Assembly (NCBI RefSeq): GCF_001625215.2
Contig: NC_030383.2
Span: forward strand, 46,992,380-47,056,379
DNA length: 64,000 nucleotides
DNA from: Daucus carota subsp. sativus
Lineage: Eukaryota > Streptophyta > Magnoliopsida > Apiales > Apiaceae
Direction of reading: 5' to 3'
The position numbers and the translations under genes are program-made. Positions within the stretch are counted from its first letter, which is position 1. Every line of letters begins with the position of its first letter. Of the stretch, positions 1 through 11,973 are shown piece after piece. The notes beneath the pieces are model-generated. The model ran no database searches. It saw only the letters and a list, made by a program, of their open reading frames with translations, and had not been told where the DNA came from.

Positions 1-2544
1 AAGTTAAACGAATTGCATCAACCAACTTGAATCAGGCTGCTCGAGATGAGTTATTGGAGTCGGGCATGGCTGATGCAAAAATGGTATGCCTAATTTAATT
101 TATGCACAATCTATTCTGTGGCGGGAAAAAGAATGATTGGCATTTGTGGTCTTTGATGACCATTGATGGACAATTTTATTTTATTACCTAGCTTTAAATG
201 TTTTTGCTTGAAGTATTGTTGAGTAGTGCGAAGAAATGAGAATATTCACATTTTTTTAATATAAACTGACAGTGGGTGTATGATCCAGGTATCAGCTAAT
301 CAAAGAGAGAGATTACTTATGTCGACTGAAAAGTTAAACAAATCTAGCGACAGGGTAAGGGAAAGTAGAAGGACTATGTTGGAGACAGAGGATTTAGGTG
401 TTTCGATTCTTTCAGATCTGCACCAACAGCGGCAGGCTCTTTTGCATGCTGATAACACTGTATGTTCCGTTAATAATCTAGATGGTATTTGCCAATACAT
501 TTCTGGTACTTTTTTTTTTTGACGGACATTTCTGGTACTTATTAGAGTTATTTGCAAATTGCATCCCTACCCTTGGAGCCAAAGTCACTTTAGTATACAT
601 ACTTTTGATGATTTCAGATGCAGTATATATCCCCTAACAAAATAACTTGCTGCAGTATAAACCCTTTCCGTTAAAAATTAATGTTACCATTAAAAAGTGA
701 AGGACAATTTTGACTTAAAAAAGAGGGTCTCAATTAAAATCTAAAACTCCCCTTAATATCAATTGATTCTCAGCTTAATATCTAAACTCGCTCAAATCTA
801 AATCACCCATAATATGCAAGTTTGAGTTGCCCTTGTCAAGATCCACAGATCTTTTGGCCCATGATTTTATGCCCACTAATATCAACAATCCTTGTGTGTG
901 TTTTCACTGTGTGTAAATAACACACAGAGTGACAGTGGCAAGCAAATAGAAAGAAGAAACTTCACACACACACACACACAACATTGCACTTGCTCTTCTT
1001 CTTCCTTTTCTTTATCATCATCATCAGCATCTTCACATGTAATAATCTCTTATGGGACTGGAGGGAGTATATGGAATGGAAACTTTAACAGAGACTGTGA
1101 TGATTATATTATTTGTTTTCCTGAGTTGCTCTTGTGATGTGTTGCAGCCACAATTTCGGGTTCATTTGATAACAACTGAACCACATCATTTTAGCTGAAC
1201 GAACAAAATTAAATAATTAAGATCATTTGTTAATTTTTTTTGTCTCTGGACGAGACAAGAAACTCTCTGGACGGCTTGGTCATTGAAATGTTTCTGGACC
1301 ATTGAGAATCGTGTATAAACAAGATCGGAAATATGCTTTGTCACTCCCTTACCATGAAAGGAGCGGTATTTTTTCTCTTTGAGCATAAAATTCTATAATT
1401 CATTTTAAATTAATGTTTGTATATCATAAATATTAATTTATGACACGATAAATATAACCAATTATCTACTATAATATTATAATCAGGCGTAAAGTAATAT
1501 ATTGATTTTATATTATTATTATGATTATAGTTATGCAATTTTTGTTTAACCGGTCTGACTTCTGAGTCATTATATTTAAACAAAATATATTTTTTGAATG
1601 CATAAATTTTAAAATCATACTCCATAATTAATAATAATCAAATAAATGAAATATAATTGAATGTTACCTACATTTATTTAAAAGTTGAAACGGTTCAGAA
1701 ATTATGGTTGAATTTTATCAAAAACCATCATCCATTATCTCGTTCAGAAAATTTTCTCGTCTAGAAATTATTGTCGTCCAGTATAATTTGTTCAGATTCA
1801 TCAAATGGCCCCTTACCTCTTCTTTCTTCACTTCTTTTTTTGATTCGTCGGAAAACATGGGTCTTTCTAATTAGGGCAGATACACAGCGAGGAAAAGGCA
1901 GGAAGTATGCTATGTATATATGGGAGATATGACTGTTGGAACACGGTTTTCCACAATTACCCCTGATTAAAATGATGGTAACGGTCATATTCGACGGAAG
2001 TTGGTCCAAGAGGTGTGTAGTAAAGCGAGCTTTTAAGTAAGGGGATGTGTACTGCAATTATCGAAAGTATGTATACTAAAGTGAATTTGGCCCCAAGTGT
2101 AGGGACTTTGCAAATAACTACGTGTGTCACCTAGAACTAGTTCTATGTCTCAGATGTCGAATACTTTATGTTCTTTTTTTCTTTTCTTTTCTTTTTTTAC
2201 AGTTTTCTGTTTGTCATCACACCTTAAAATGGTTGTCTTGTATTTCTTAATTGACAACTTTCACAGAACACTACTCAAATGTTTTTCATATTGCACTTCA
2301 CTAGTTTAATAGTCATGCGTGGGTGGATGAGATAAGAACCCACAATCTGTTTTTATTCTGCGATTGAGTTAATTATTTTATTTCCCTAATGCAGCTACAT
2401 GGGGTGGATGATAACGTAGGCAGGAGTAAAAAAATAATGACAGCCATGTCAAGGCGGATGAGCAGGAACAAATACATCATTGGCTTCATAGTAGCAGTCC
2501 TTGTTCTCTCAATCATACTAATCTTGTACTTCAAATTGAAGTAG
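1..2544 (+). CDS. VTI1-like: VTI1-type Qb-SNARE (3' part of gene)
   Basis: This is the C-terminal 133 residues of a vesicle SNARE of the plant VTI11/VTI12/VTI13 group, which drives fusion at the trans-Golgi, prevacuolar compartment and vacuole. Three exons are visible: 3-83 (entering from outside the window, with bases 1-2 finishing an upstream codon), 289-459 and 2395-2544, all joined in phase 0 at GT-AG sites. The protein shows the linker ending in ARDELLESGMADAK. The SNARE helix follows, with the conserved core STEKLNKSSDR, SRRTMLETEDLGVSIL and DLHQQRQALLHADNT. Next come GVDDNVGRSKK and a hydrophobic C-terminal anchor of about 20 residues before FKLK-stop. The N-terminal Habc domain lies upstream of the window. 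Intron 2 (460-2394) is enlarged by a 1.57 kb inverted-repeat element and a micro-insertion. Identification is by recognition of the VTI family sequence; which VTI paralogue it is remains open. Confidence 0.93.
512..525 (-). mobile_element. Ultra-short poly(T)+GACGG insertion with 15 bp target duplication
   Basis: Fourteen bases, nine T then GACGG, lie between two perfect copies of acatttctggtactt (497-511 and 526-540) in intron 2 of the VTI1-like gene. The layout matches a reverse-transcribed poly(A) end, in reverse orientation, that kept almost none of its body. The core recurs at 60113-60125. Confidence 0.6.
546..2119. mobile_element. 1.57 kb terminal-inverted-repeat element in VTI1-like intron 2
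   Basis: The two ends are inverted copies of about 60 bp. The left end runs from agttatttgcaaa through the ccctac/cttgg..gcc block and the cactttagtatacatac block near 600. The right end (about 2060-2119) is its reverse complement with a few mismatches. No coding sequence was recognised inside, and no clean target duplication was found at these boundaries, so the exact ends are uncertain by a few bases. Mutator-like non-autonomous element is the best guess from the long inverted ends. Confidence 0.65.
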
Positions 2545-3751
2545 GTGGTGGTGGAATTTAGCACGAATCATGGCTGTGTTCTTGAGACATTCAGAAGCTA
2601 TTGTAAAGTTTGCTCCAGTTCAAGTATACAATAATTTGATACATTTTCGTTTTAAAATTTGATTGGCGATGAATGTTGTTGTTAATGCGTTATATGAATT
2701 TCGACAATATTTGATTTCACAGTGTGACTACTATGTTCTAGTTTCTTGTTTTCAGTTATGTATTCCTGCTTGCCGTGAATGATAGAGCCCAATTTGTTAA
2801 GTGATATTTATTAATGACTATTACTTTTTCTAAAACTAGAATTTGTTCAACTTGTGTTTAAATATCATCATATAATCTTTAAGAAGCCGCCTTAATATAG
2901 TTGATTAATTAAAGATTCAAATCAACAGAAAACCATGACCGCATGCTCAAAGCAATAGGACGGACGCTTTCAGAGGCGAAAGTTTCTGAAGCACATTATA
3001 CCAAATTGTCTACAAGTCCATGTTTATTTTTATTCTTTTTTTATAATCAAATTGAGAGGATGAAAAATTTATGTCAGAAACAACATTTTATAGAGAATTT
3101 TATTATATTTAAAGTAGAGCGTCACTTGTATAATAATACTATTCAGAAACACAGTTCTTATAATTTTATTGTCAGACACAAATTCACACAAAAAGTTGTA
3201 CATATAATTATTTCTTATATGTTGTTAACATCCATTTGAATTACTCAAATAATTATAAATTAATTACTATATTTTGAGGCGCATTAACAGGAACTTTTCT
3301 ATTTTGATACTCTTTCCATACTAACATGAGAATTAGTGTTTGGGGCCTTTGGAGTACTGCAACCAATTTGCATTTCGGTTACGTTTCGGCAGTTCCAGTA
3401 TTTTCCTTGGAACGTTTTGGAATCATGAGTCTTTAAGAATATTTTACAGCTAAAGATAAATTAGTTTTCCTTTTTTCCTTCATGTAATTAAGTATGAAAT
3501 GAAGAACATCAATGTAAAATGTCCATTACAAGTTACTTATAAGAAAGAAACAGGTTTTGGTAGCAAAAATTCTGCAAGTCCGCCCCCTATATTATTACAT
3601 TCTGACAGTAATATACAACTCTGATCACGAAAATATAGCAGATGTTCCAGATCATTATCATAATCTATATAAGAACCTCATGTTGCACTGGTTTTATCTC
3701 ATAAGCCTCCGGCTTCCTGGACTTAATTCAGCCGCCATAAACGATATCATA
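2545..3751. other. Convergent intergenic region, VTI1-like to DUF1997 gene
   Basis: AT-rich sequence between the two converging stop codons. It should hold both 3' UTRs. No further gene, clear repeat or RNA gene was seen. Confidence 0.6.
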
Positions 3752-5025
3752 CTATCCGAGTATCTCCCTCTTAAATTGGCTGTAGTCTGCAATCAGACTA
3801 CCATTAACCTTATGCTTCATGTTCCCTATCAATCTCTGTAGTAACTGTTCCGCGAAAGCACTACATTAGTTATGGTGCCATAAAGATATGTCATGACGAA
3901 ACTAGTGCGTTGGGTTCATGGTCTTACCGACTCTGCTACCCCTCTGCGGATATCCTCAGGGACCAAAGCAAGAACTGGAGGCACAGCAAAGCTCATGCTC
4001 ATTTGTAATCGACCTTTTAAGCTTGGCTTCGTTCGTCGATCAGCATACATTTCCCCCTTTACAAGTAGCGAAAAGGTAGATGGCGTGACAATGTCATCTA
4101 GCCCTTTAAGCTCCCATCTTAACTGCAGAAAACAGATATGGTTTTAGGCTTGAAGTGATGGCGCAAATGTTAGTTACAGCCTGCAATTGAAAAACCTACA
4201 ATATCAAGCTCAAGGACTTTAGTGATATCTGAAGAAACTCCATCTGGGTAATCTATTCCAGCGGATTTACATCTCAATCTAACATCAACTACTGGCACAA
4301 CAGTTAGATATAAAAACTGTGTAGGTAACATATGGATTCTCCACTCTTCCTGCAAAAAACAGTGTATTTAAACCCGAAAGAGTTAAAACTTGTTGAATTA
4401 CTTAGAGAACTGATTCTCATTTCATCGACAAGATTTAGGAATACAAAGGTAGAAAAAGAGATGGCAGAGAAACCTCAGTCAGTCGTTGGCTTCTCTTCGT
4501 GTCGGGAAAAATGGCTTTGAATACTCTAGGCTTATCCTCCAGATACCGATCAAAGGAAGCCTGTCAATCAAATTAACCCCTGCTCTATAAATCAAAAATC
4601 ACTCTTCACTTTGGTTTGCTAGCTTAAACCATAGAAAGTGTTCTATCATTGGGATTTTGTGTGTTTGTCTTCTACCAATCTACTAGTAAATTTGAGAAGC
4701 TAAACATATGTTGAATTCAGATACAAAGCTAAATTATAAAAAAATAAAGAAGAAAGCAAGGAAACGAAATTGGATACATTACCCCAGGATGTTCATAGAG
4801 TGGGATGTTTGTAGAAATTCTTGAAGAGTAAGTAGAAGTCGAAGCAGAAACACCAGGCAATGCCATCTTCATCTTCTGCTTCTTCACCTCCATCGATACC
4901 GTCCGTCCACTGTGCACATTACTTCCCCGGCTGCTGCTGTTACAGGGCTGCCAGGCTCTACTTGCGGCCATAACACCCGAGAATGAGCTCTTCTGCCATG
5001 AGGCCACGGCCGCAAAATCACCCAT
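3752..5025 (-). CDS. DUF1997 family protein, probably plastid-targeted
   Basis: A 255-residue protein in five exons: 5025-4783, 4560-4474, 4349-4200, 4122-3928 and 3844-3752, all phase 0. The first about 80 residues are rich in Ser/Ala/Arg with few acidic residues, as in a chloroplast transit peptide. The conserved domain then runs from SFDRYLEDKPRVFKAIFPD through EEWRIHMLPTQFLYLTVVPV, VDVRLRCKS and DITKVLELDI to PEDIRRGVAES and NMKHKVNGSLIADYSQFK. I recognise this as DUF1997 (plant and cyanobacterial proteins such as the At5g04440 type); its biochemical function is not established. The last acceptor was chosen (exon start 3844) because it keeps the frame and aligns without a gap; an acceptor 16 bases upstream would break the frame. 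A Mutator-like MITE sits about 390 bp upstream of the ATG. Confidence 0.88.
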
Positions 5026-6327
5026 AATCCCTTGTGTAAAAAATACTAGTAATTCATAATGTATAATATTTCACAAACATACACGCTTGTTTACGCCTGC
5101 ATTGATCCTGCGCCCTGTTGTTAGTCAGGGAGAGGAGTAGAGGGAAAGAGAGAGCAGATAATATAATTATATCTTCACTTGGCGCTTTGTATCTTGCGTG
5201 GCGACTTTTTACTTGTCAACTTCAGACCACTAATCTTATAAGTGGTTGGTGCTACCAAGATGTTTGGCACAACTGAAAATAAGGCAAAATTTTAAGCAAA
5301 AAAAATTAGGCCTGAACAAAATTCAGGCTACAATTTAGAACTGTGAGGTGACTATTGGTTTCTTCCCAAGTTGCCAGCTGCCAAATTAAAGATGCAGAAC
5401 ATGAAATAAAAATGGGAAAATTAAATCTAAAGTCCCTGAATTATAGGCACTTTTTTTTTCTAGGTCCCTGAACTATAAATGTCAATTCATAAGTAATTTA
5501 ACTCTTGATTTTTTCCTACCTGAGTCCTTCCGTTAGATCTAATTTGACGCCGTTAGTTTTTCCGGCGAACTTGGTCGGAAAGGCTCAAATCCGGTGAGCT
5601 CGAATTTTCCGACGAGGCTAATTTGAACACTAAAAATCACGAAAATTATATGAACATGCTCATAATTACACGATCTATCAATCTAAATCATTATAATTCG
5701 AAAAAAAGCTATTAAAATGAAAACTAATATTCAACTCAAAATTCGAAAATTACCAAACTAAATGTTGATGATATAGATGGATAGGGGATTGAAAAACGAG
5801 CAATTTGATTACTCAAGCTTCAAATTTGGATACCGGAATCACCTTCAAAGTTATCTTTGATTCTCATGAACTTAAGAAGAACTAACGGCGTTAAACCAGA
5901 TCTAACGAAAGGACCCAAATAGGAAAAAATCAAAAGTTTAATTACTTATGAATTGACATTTATAGTTCAGGGACCTAGAAAAAAAAATGTCCATAGTTCA
6001 GGGACTTTAGAATTAATTTTCCCAATAAAAATTGGCCGTTTTATGCTCATACAGGTTGATTGTTCTGGCTGATACATTATTGGCATTAGGAAGTCAGGTT
6101 TGTAACATCATACCCATCCATGAAGCAGAGCCTTCATGCCCTCAGCTGATAAGCTGAAGTTGTGGTGATGAACAATCAAGTACATGATACAAGCTTGTAC
6201 AAGCTACTATCTATTGGTAGTACATTTTATCTCAACTTTTATGAAGTGGTAACCTAATTAGCAAAAAATAAAAGTGGGAATGATCTAGCCATAGCCACAC
6301 CAGTGGAGTAGTTGCACGGAACAAATT
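5026..6327. other. Intergenic region, PME31-like 3' end to DUF1997 5' end
   Basis: Contains the upstream region of the DUF1997 gene and the 3' flank of the pectinesterase gene. A foldback MITE occupies 5414-6023. CT/GA-rich sequence near 5130-5160 lies just upstream of the DUF1997 ATG. No other gene seen. Confidence 0.6.
5414..6023. mobile_element. Mutator-like foldback MITE, 610 bp, 9 bp TSD
   Basis: Ends begin gggaaaattaa and finish ttaattttccc. Inverted arms of about 130-150 bp carry the paired phrases tagtccctgaa / ttcagggact and gaattgacatttatagttc / gaactataaatgtcaattc. It is bounded by identical 9 bp direct repeats aataaaaat (5405-5413 and 6024-6032). A 9 bp duplication with long terminal inverted repeats is the Mutator superfamily signature. 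No coding capacity. It is placed in the promoter-side region of the DUF1997 gene. Confidence 0.88.
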
Positions 6328-9300
6328 CTAAGCAGCATATGGTATTTTCAAGGCCATTCTTTGGGCCAACCATGGCCTTTCAGGATTTGGATCAATGAAA
6401 GTGTGCCTGAGGAACTCCTCTGCTTCTTCGTCTACTAGTTCTCTCGCCCATGTTACCCGTTTTGATGCACAACTACCTGGTCCAAAACACCTGCATCAAG
6501 TAGAAAAACCCTTTATATCATTGGCAATGACGGGGATTCTGGGAACTGTGTAGGTTTGTTCTTCTAAAAATTTTAAATGTCAAATCAAGAAGTTGAGTTC
6601 CACCGGTTGACTGTAACCCATTCATCTTTCCAAAAATTACTTGATTATTTAATCTTAACAGACTACAAAATATACAGGTCTAGAAATTTTTATGCTTACA
6701 AACTTGCAGATCAAAACACAACTTCTTTTAAAGCTTTGTATCCTTATCCTTTCATTCATGTCTTAAGGTAAGTTTGTTATTGTTTTGGGGTGAAATTATA
6801 TAATTTATTGCAATAAAAAATATGTTTCATTATTCATTTATACTGGCTATGAAGTACCTGTACTCATAAAAGCAAGCACTCCTCTCGTTCTCAGGCTTTC
6901 CCCAATTATTCCAACCATGATCTCTGATACATGCATCCATATATGTGTATGCAAAAACCACCCTTCCAAAAGGGCCCCATGGTCGTCCAAGATATGCATA
7001 TGGTGCCCCTCCATTGCCAGTTATCACACACCTGATTGACATTTAACACTAAATGGTAAGCACATCCAAAAAAAGAGATCCCTACATGAAAAAAAGAAGG
7101 GGTAGATCTCACGGGTACAAAAATGTTAGTGATTGCAGAATGAGCAAGACAGTCAAGGTCAAGGATATGTAATGATTTACGAGGAGTTATGGAATTAATC
7201 TTTAGAACATGAAGTGGGAATTTAGGAGGAGATATGGGATTAATCAATATCTACGACATCATCTCAGATTCTAAGTTCACAGTTGCATATATTTCTACAC
7301 AGATGTTCAAAGCATTCCTACTCTCAATCAGCTATGCAGAAGGGAGTAATGAATGTTCAAACAACTAATGCTGCATAAAATGTAGTAAAAAACTAATTGA
7401 TATTTCACAACATAAGGCTGCAGTTACCAACTCCAGAAATGGACGATATGTAGAAAATAGAAGACACAATATAAACATTTATAGTAGACTACATTCTTTA
7501 GAAATTCCTCAACAGGTGTAACTTTAATATATATATTGGCCAAAAAAAATCTAAGATTTAAATGTCAGTTAGAGTTTCCGGCATCCTTCTACCAAGACAT
7601 TCTCAAAATTCTGTGATATGCAAGCACATCATATATACTCCCCCTGTTTTTTTTTTTACGCTTTGACTTCTGGCGCACACATATCTTTAGGTGTTTTGAC
7701 CGTATTGTTAAAATTATTACTTCAATCTCTATATTCTTATTCTGATTACAAATACTTGATCATAATTTTAATTCACAAAAAAGAAATAACTGAAACTAAT
7801 AACTTTTACTATACTGTCAAAGCTCCTAATGTATGCCAAACGTTAAAGCGTCAAATTAAAAAAACAGAGGCGGTGGGCACGATGCACAAATTATAATAAG
7901 AATTAATGTAATTAAGGTTGAGGTACACTTAAGGGACAGAAGAAGTTCTATTTGATTGGCTATAGCTTGAAGAAATTGACAGTTTGAATTGGATTCAAGG
8001 TACCACGACCTCATTGTGCAACTGCGGAATTCTAAAAGGTATATATAGTACTCCCTCTGTTTGCAAATAAATGACGTTTAAGGATTTTGCACAACTATTA
8101 AGGAGAGTCATTGTTGCAAGCTAAAAGGCATCGATTATTTTATTTAAATTCTAGTATACCCTCCACTGTGTATCTGTGTCTGCTTTGAAATGTAAACAAA
8201 ACAAGGGGAGGGGAGGAAACCATTCAGATATGGAGCATGGGGGAAAGAGAAAGAGAAATATAAAGCCACAAATGATGATCTTTAAAACGCCGTTTATATG
8301 CAAACAGAGGGAGTAGTAAACAACATTACAAGCAGAACTTATACGTTAAGACAAGACTGGCTCATTACAAACCTCAAGAAAACATAACCAGTGGTCTCTT
8401 GGGAAGATTTCCTACTCTGTGCAGTTATGTAACCAGATGACTTGCAGTGTATATGGCAATGCTCCAGCAAAGCAGTACTATTTCCAAAAATGAAGTCCAC
8501 GCTTCCCTCGATGTAGCAATCCTTCAGATATTGTTTTCCATAATGCAAATAGAGAGTATCCTGGGCATACATAATATAAAAAGAAGGTCAAATTAGCTTA
8601 TAATTAATGCATCCTTTACTCTTTAGACAGAACACCTGTAGTGTTGTCCAGCCAACGAAAGAGGCTTCAAGCCAATATTAAAATTTACAAAAAAGAACAT
8701 TGACATGAAAAAGTTAACATCTGATATATGAATGTGATCCCGCGACATAAGAACAAGAGAGGGGTGGGGGGAGTCCAAGAGAGTAGCAAAAAATACATAA
8801 CATAGTAGGGTTTCAGCCTACAATGCGAAGATATAACAAGCACGAAGTGACGAACGCAACAACACAGTCACATAAAAGCAAAAGATTAACGTGCTTTGGT
8901 TTTCAGACCATCTCCACAAGGCGAAGATGATAATTTCACCAATATCACAATATATTACAAGTAGAATACATCTGCAATACATGTACACTGTCCTATCCTA
9001 CCCTTTCACCTTTCTCACATAACTCTCCCAATAAAACTCTAAACACCTAATATGAAGCTAGATAATCCAACCCCAGCTGGCTAGATACTAAAACTCAACT
9101 AAAAATTTCAGGACAATTTCTAACAGATCCCCACCAAAGAGTTGTAGTAACGCAAGTATCAATATCAACCCACTAAATATCCAGAACCACCAATATCAAA
9201 AGAGGCACCATTGTATCACAAAACAAAATCACTTTACTACATATATACATACATGTTGACTGTTCTTCACTCCTAAATAATCAAATTTACACATTATTAG

Positions 9301-11228
9301 CACCACCTAATACCACCAAAATTACAAATGCAATGCAATCTCGCAAATCAAAACTCAACACGAACGATATATGATCTCCATCGACTGTCCTAGCGGATGC
9401 GCATCTCCTCTTAGTAATAAGATGTTGCGGGTTCAAGCCTCAGTGGAGGAATTAGTCACGGGTAGATGTGCACTGTATATATTTATCTAACAAATTGAGT
9501 TACTTACTGAACCTATGTGGCAACAAAACCAATGCCCGCGTCCAAACAGTAGCACATGTATCCTTTCAACAATAAAGTGGTTAATATATACCTTAATTCA
9601 GTGGTATTGAAACCTCGTTGAATTGGCATGCAACTCATGTTAAATCAGTGTTAATTACCTAAGTAAATATTAAGTTAATTGTAAAATATTCAGGTGCAAT
9701 CCAATTTCAACCTGAACCAACAGCTCTGACACGAATTGCGAAGAGATTACATATTATAAAATAATAATAATAATAATAATATAAGATCAGCATTTTACCA
9801 ATTACACTTAATACATACAAAGATGAAATGCAGGATGTAGCGAAATAATATAGCCAGTTTCATATTACAACACCAAACACAAACAATCATGATCAAAAAA
9901 AAATTAATACGTAGTTCAATCACTTCAGTCTACTTAACTTATATACGAGAAATAGAATATTTTCACCATTATCTCAAGATATCGCAGAGTATAATGCTCA
10001 CACCAAATTTAAAGCATCCAATAAGAGAATATTATAAGTTAAAAATTTAACAGAAGGCCTTAATTTTAATCACATCGTGACAGAGCAGAGGATACCTGCC
10101 ACCCTAGAAATCTGCAATTGTAAAATGCACATCTATCAGCTGTCACTCTGATTGCCACAGCTTGGCCTGAACCCTATATAGGAAATACATGATATTATGT
10201 CAAAAGACATTTTTGGCCAAAATGAAACAAAGAAAAAACAGTAATTGTAGTTCAAAGTAGTCCGAGGGAGAAGTTACAATGATGGGTTAAAGCCTAAGTT
10301 TGATAGCATAAGGAAACAATGATGCTCCATGTGTTATTCTTTGGGTAAAGGTTTATAATTTTTCAACCCCCTTAAATCGAATACACAAGAGCACGATCCC
10401 CTCCAATTTGTAAATGACTGCTCATTCCACCTACTTACTTTTCTCATAAATCTCATTATGCAGACTTTGTGCTCTTTCCCTATATATATTTGTCAATCTT
10501 CACTATAACATTAATATCTCACATTTCTTAATTCGTTCACGAGTTTTCATTCATTAACAATAAAAAAACGGCGGATAAATGTCATCCCTGAGAGAATGAT
10601 TAAATAACTATAAACACACAAACAAAACATCTGGCAAAAAAAAAAAAAAAAACACAAACAAAACATGAATTAAGCAGGTACCTCAGGAGCAGAGTTCTGA
10701 AAAGTGATGTTTTCAGCAATAAAGTCTTCGCCTTCAACAATTGTAGTTCCACACCCAAATGTCCCTGTCCCAATTATCCTCGACGCCTGTCAATAACTCA
10801 AAATGACAATTATATTAAGGGAGAGGGAGGGAGGGAGGGAGAGAGGGGGGGAGAGAGGGAGGGAGGGGGGAGGAGGGAGAGGGGGAGGGGGAGGGAGAGG
10901 GAGAGAGAGCGGGGGAGCAGGAGGGAGAGGGAGAGAGAGAGGGGGGGGGGGGGGGGGGGGGGGGGGGGAGCGAGAGAGAGAGAGAGACCTGGTGATGATC
11001 GATTTTGGTGGCAGTGTTATCCCAGGAAATGACAGTGATCTCGGGAGCCAAAGCAGCAAGAGTGATGTGATTCTTGGTCTTGGGAACATAAATGGGCTGT
11101 TTGTATATCCCTGGCGCTACACGAATAACAGTCCGGCAAGTGTTTCCCAGAGGGACTGAATCTATTGCTTCCTGTATTGTCACGTAATCTCCTGATCCGT
11201 TACCCGCTACTTGTATTACTCGTGCCAT
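6328..11228 (-). CDS. PME31: Pectinesterase, PME31-like
   Basis: A 315-residue carbohydrate esterase family 8 protein that removes methyl esters from pectin. Six exons: 11228-10989, 10786-10682, 10173-10096, 8560-8373, 7031-6858 and 6490-6328. The architecture matches Arabidopsis PME31 (At3g29090), which is also close to this length: no signal peptide and no inhibitory PRO domain precede the catalytic part, which begins at [20 protein letters not shown] (residues 7-26). Active-site elements are present: [10 protein letters not shown] (Gln119), WQDTLY (Gln141, Asp142), VDFIFGN (Asp163) and LGRPWG (Arg220). Lack of a signal peptide suggests a cytosolic or non-classically located enzyme. Introns 3 (1.5 kb) and 4 (1.3 kb) are inflated, the latter by two Stowaway-like MITEs. 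The 5' UTR side is CT/GA-rich (11229-11256), and intron 1 is dominated by a polypyrimidine tract on the sense strand. Confidence 0.95.
7638..7878. mobile_element. Stowaway-like MITE, degenerate, in PME31-like intron 4
   Basis: The left end ctccccctgtttt follows TA. The right half carries the inverted counterpart (gcgtcaa ... aaaacagagg) of the left acgctttgac region. The right terminus is mutated, so its end is approximate. Confidence 0.6.
8051..8313. mobile_element. Stowaway-like MITE, 263 bp, in PME31-like intron 4
   Basis: Starts ctccctctgtttgca and ends tgcaaacagagggag with TA on both sides (8049-8050, 8314-8315). Inner arms also pair (aaatgacgttt... / ...aaacgccgttt). The right end lies only 60 bp from exon 4, upstream in + coordinates of the exon's 3' boundary. 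Confidence 0.88.
9385..9480 (+). repeat. Possible tRNA-derived SINE head in PME31-like intron 3
   Basis: A box-A-like string tagcggatgcg (9391-9401) is followed about 28 bp later by a box-B-like ggttcaagcct (9430-9440), the spacing of an internal RNA polymerase III promoter. The body, the poly(A) end and target duplications were not resolved, so this is tentative. Confidence 0.35.
10631..10651 (+). mobile_element. Ultra-short CTGGC-poly(A) insertion with 15 bp target duplication
   Basis: Bases ctggc followed by 16 A lie between two perfect copies of acacaaacaaaacat (10616-10630 and 10652-10666) in intron 2 of the PME31-like gene, about 16 bp from the exon 2 3' boundary. Same architecture as the insertions at 512, 32282 and 60113, but the poly(A) is on the + strand. 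Confidence 0.6.
10819..10988. repeat. Purine (G/GA) tract with a 28-base G run, in PME31-like intron 1
   Basis: The + strand is nearly pure purine for about 170 bases: ggga, gaga and ggggag units, then 28 consecutive G (10941-10968), then (ga)n reaching the splice donor. In the transcript this is a C/CT tract that starts at the second base of intron 1, making most of that 202 bp intron pyrimidine. The DNA can form G-quadruplex or triplex structures. Open frames across it on both strands are low-complexity artefacts. Confidence 0.95.
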
Positions 11229-11451
11229 TACCCCCTCCTCTCTCTCTCTCTCTCAAAAATGTTGGCGTTTCTTTTATGCGATGATTTCAATTGATTGATG
11301 CGATGAAACAAGACCACACGATGATCAGTAGATTTAACTGGGATACCGTCAGTTAACTGCCTTGTTCTGTTCACTTGTGCTTTCTCACTTCACCTTCTAA
11401 CTTCAAGTTAATTCGGTGGCTCTAAGAAATGCTGATTTAACTTATTATTTA

Positions 11452-11673
11452 CTCCCCTCTCCTATTTCAAATGCATTTCACTGTTTCACGCGGTGTTAAA
11501 AAAAAATCACATCTAAATATAATTATTTTTTATAAAATTTATATCAAATAAAAGTTTAGAATCTAAATTTTTATTTGTTATAAGAATTAAACTTTTTATT
11601 AATTATATATATTATTTTTTTACACCTTAATATAAAAAGTCAAATATCATTTAAAATGAGACAGAGGGAGGAG
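11452..11673. mobile_element. Stowaway-like MITE, 222 bp
   Basis: Starts ctcccctctcctatttcaaa and ends with its imperfect inverse, agacagagggaggag. TA on both sides (11450-11451, 11674-11675). It lies about 220 bp upstream of the PME31-like ATG, within its likely promoter. Confidence 0.82.
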
Positions 11674-11973
11674 TATAAGGTAATTGCTATTATTGTTATC
11701 ATTGATTACTCATTATATATATTTCAAAATTTAATATTATAATTTTTTATCGAAAATTATTACATTATTTAATATATATGATTAATGATTGGTTTAAGAG
11801 TATTGTTATGTTTCCCAAAATTCTGATCCTAAATTTTGTTATCAAATAACGTCGCAGACGGATAGATGATTTTGATTGGATAGTTAATGTACATAAATGA
11901 CATAGCGTTCCTGATCAAAAATGACGACTCTTTCAGAAAAACGAAGTTCCCTATCTTTCAAGAGGATTCGCGG

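Noticed and set aside
3845-3860. Alternative acceptor for the last DUF1997 exon, 16 bases upstream
   Set aside because: With the strong donor at 3927-3926 it gives a frameshift and early stop; the chosen acceptor keeps the conserved helix.
10790-11159. Long open frames on both strands rich in Gly/Arg/Glu or Pro/Ser/Leu
   Set aside because: They arise from the GA/CT tract in intron 1 of the PME31-like gene; only the part before 10989 on the minus strand is exon.
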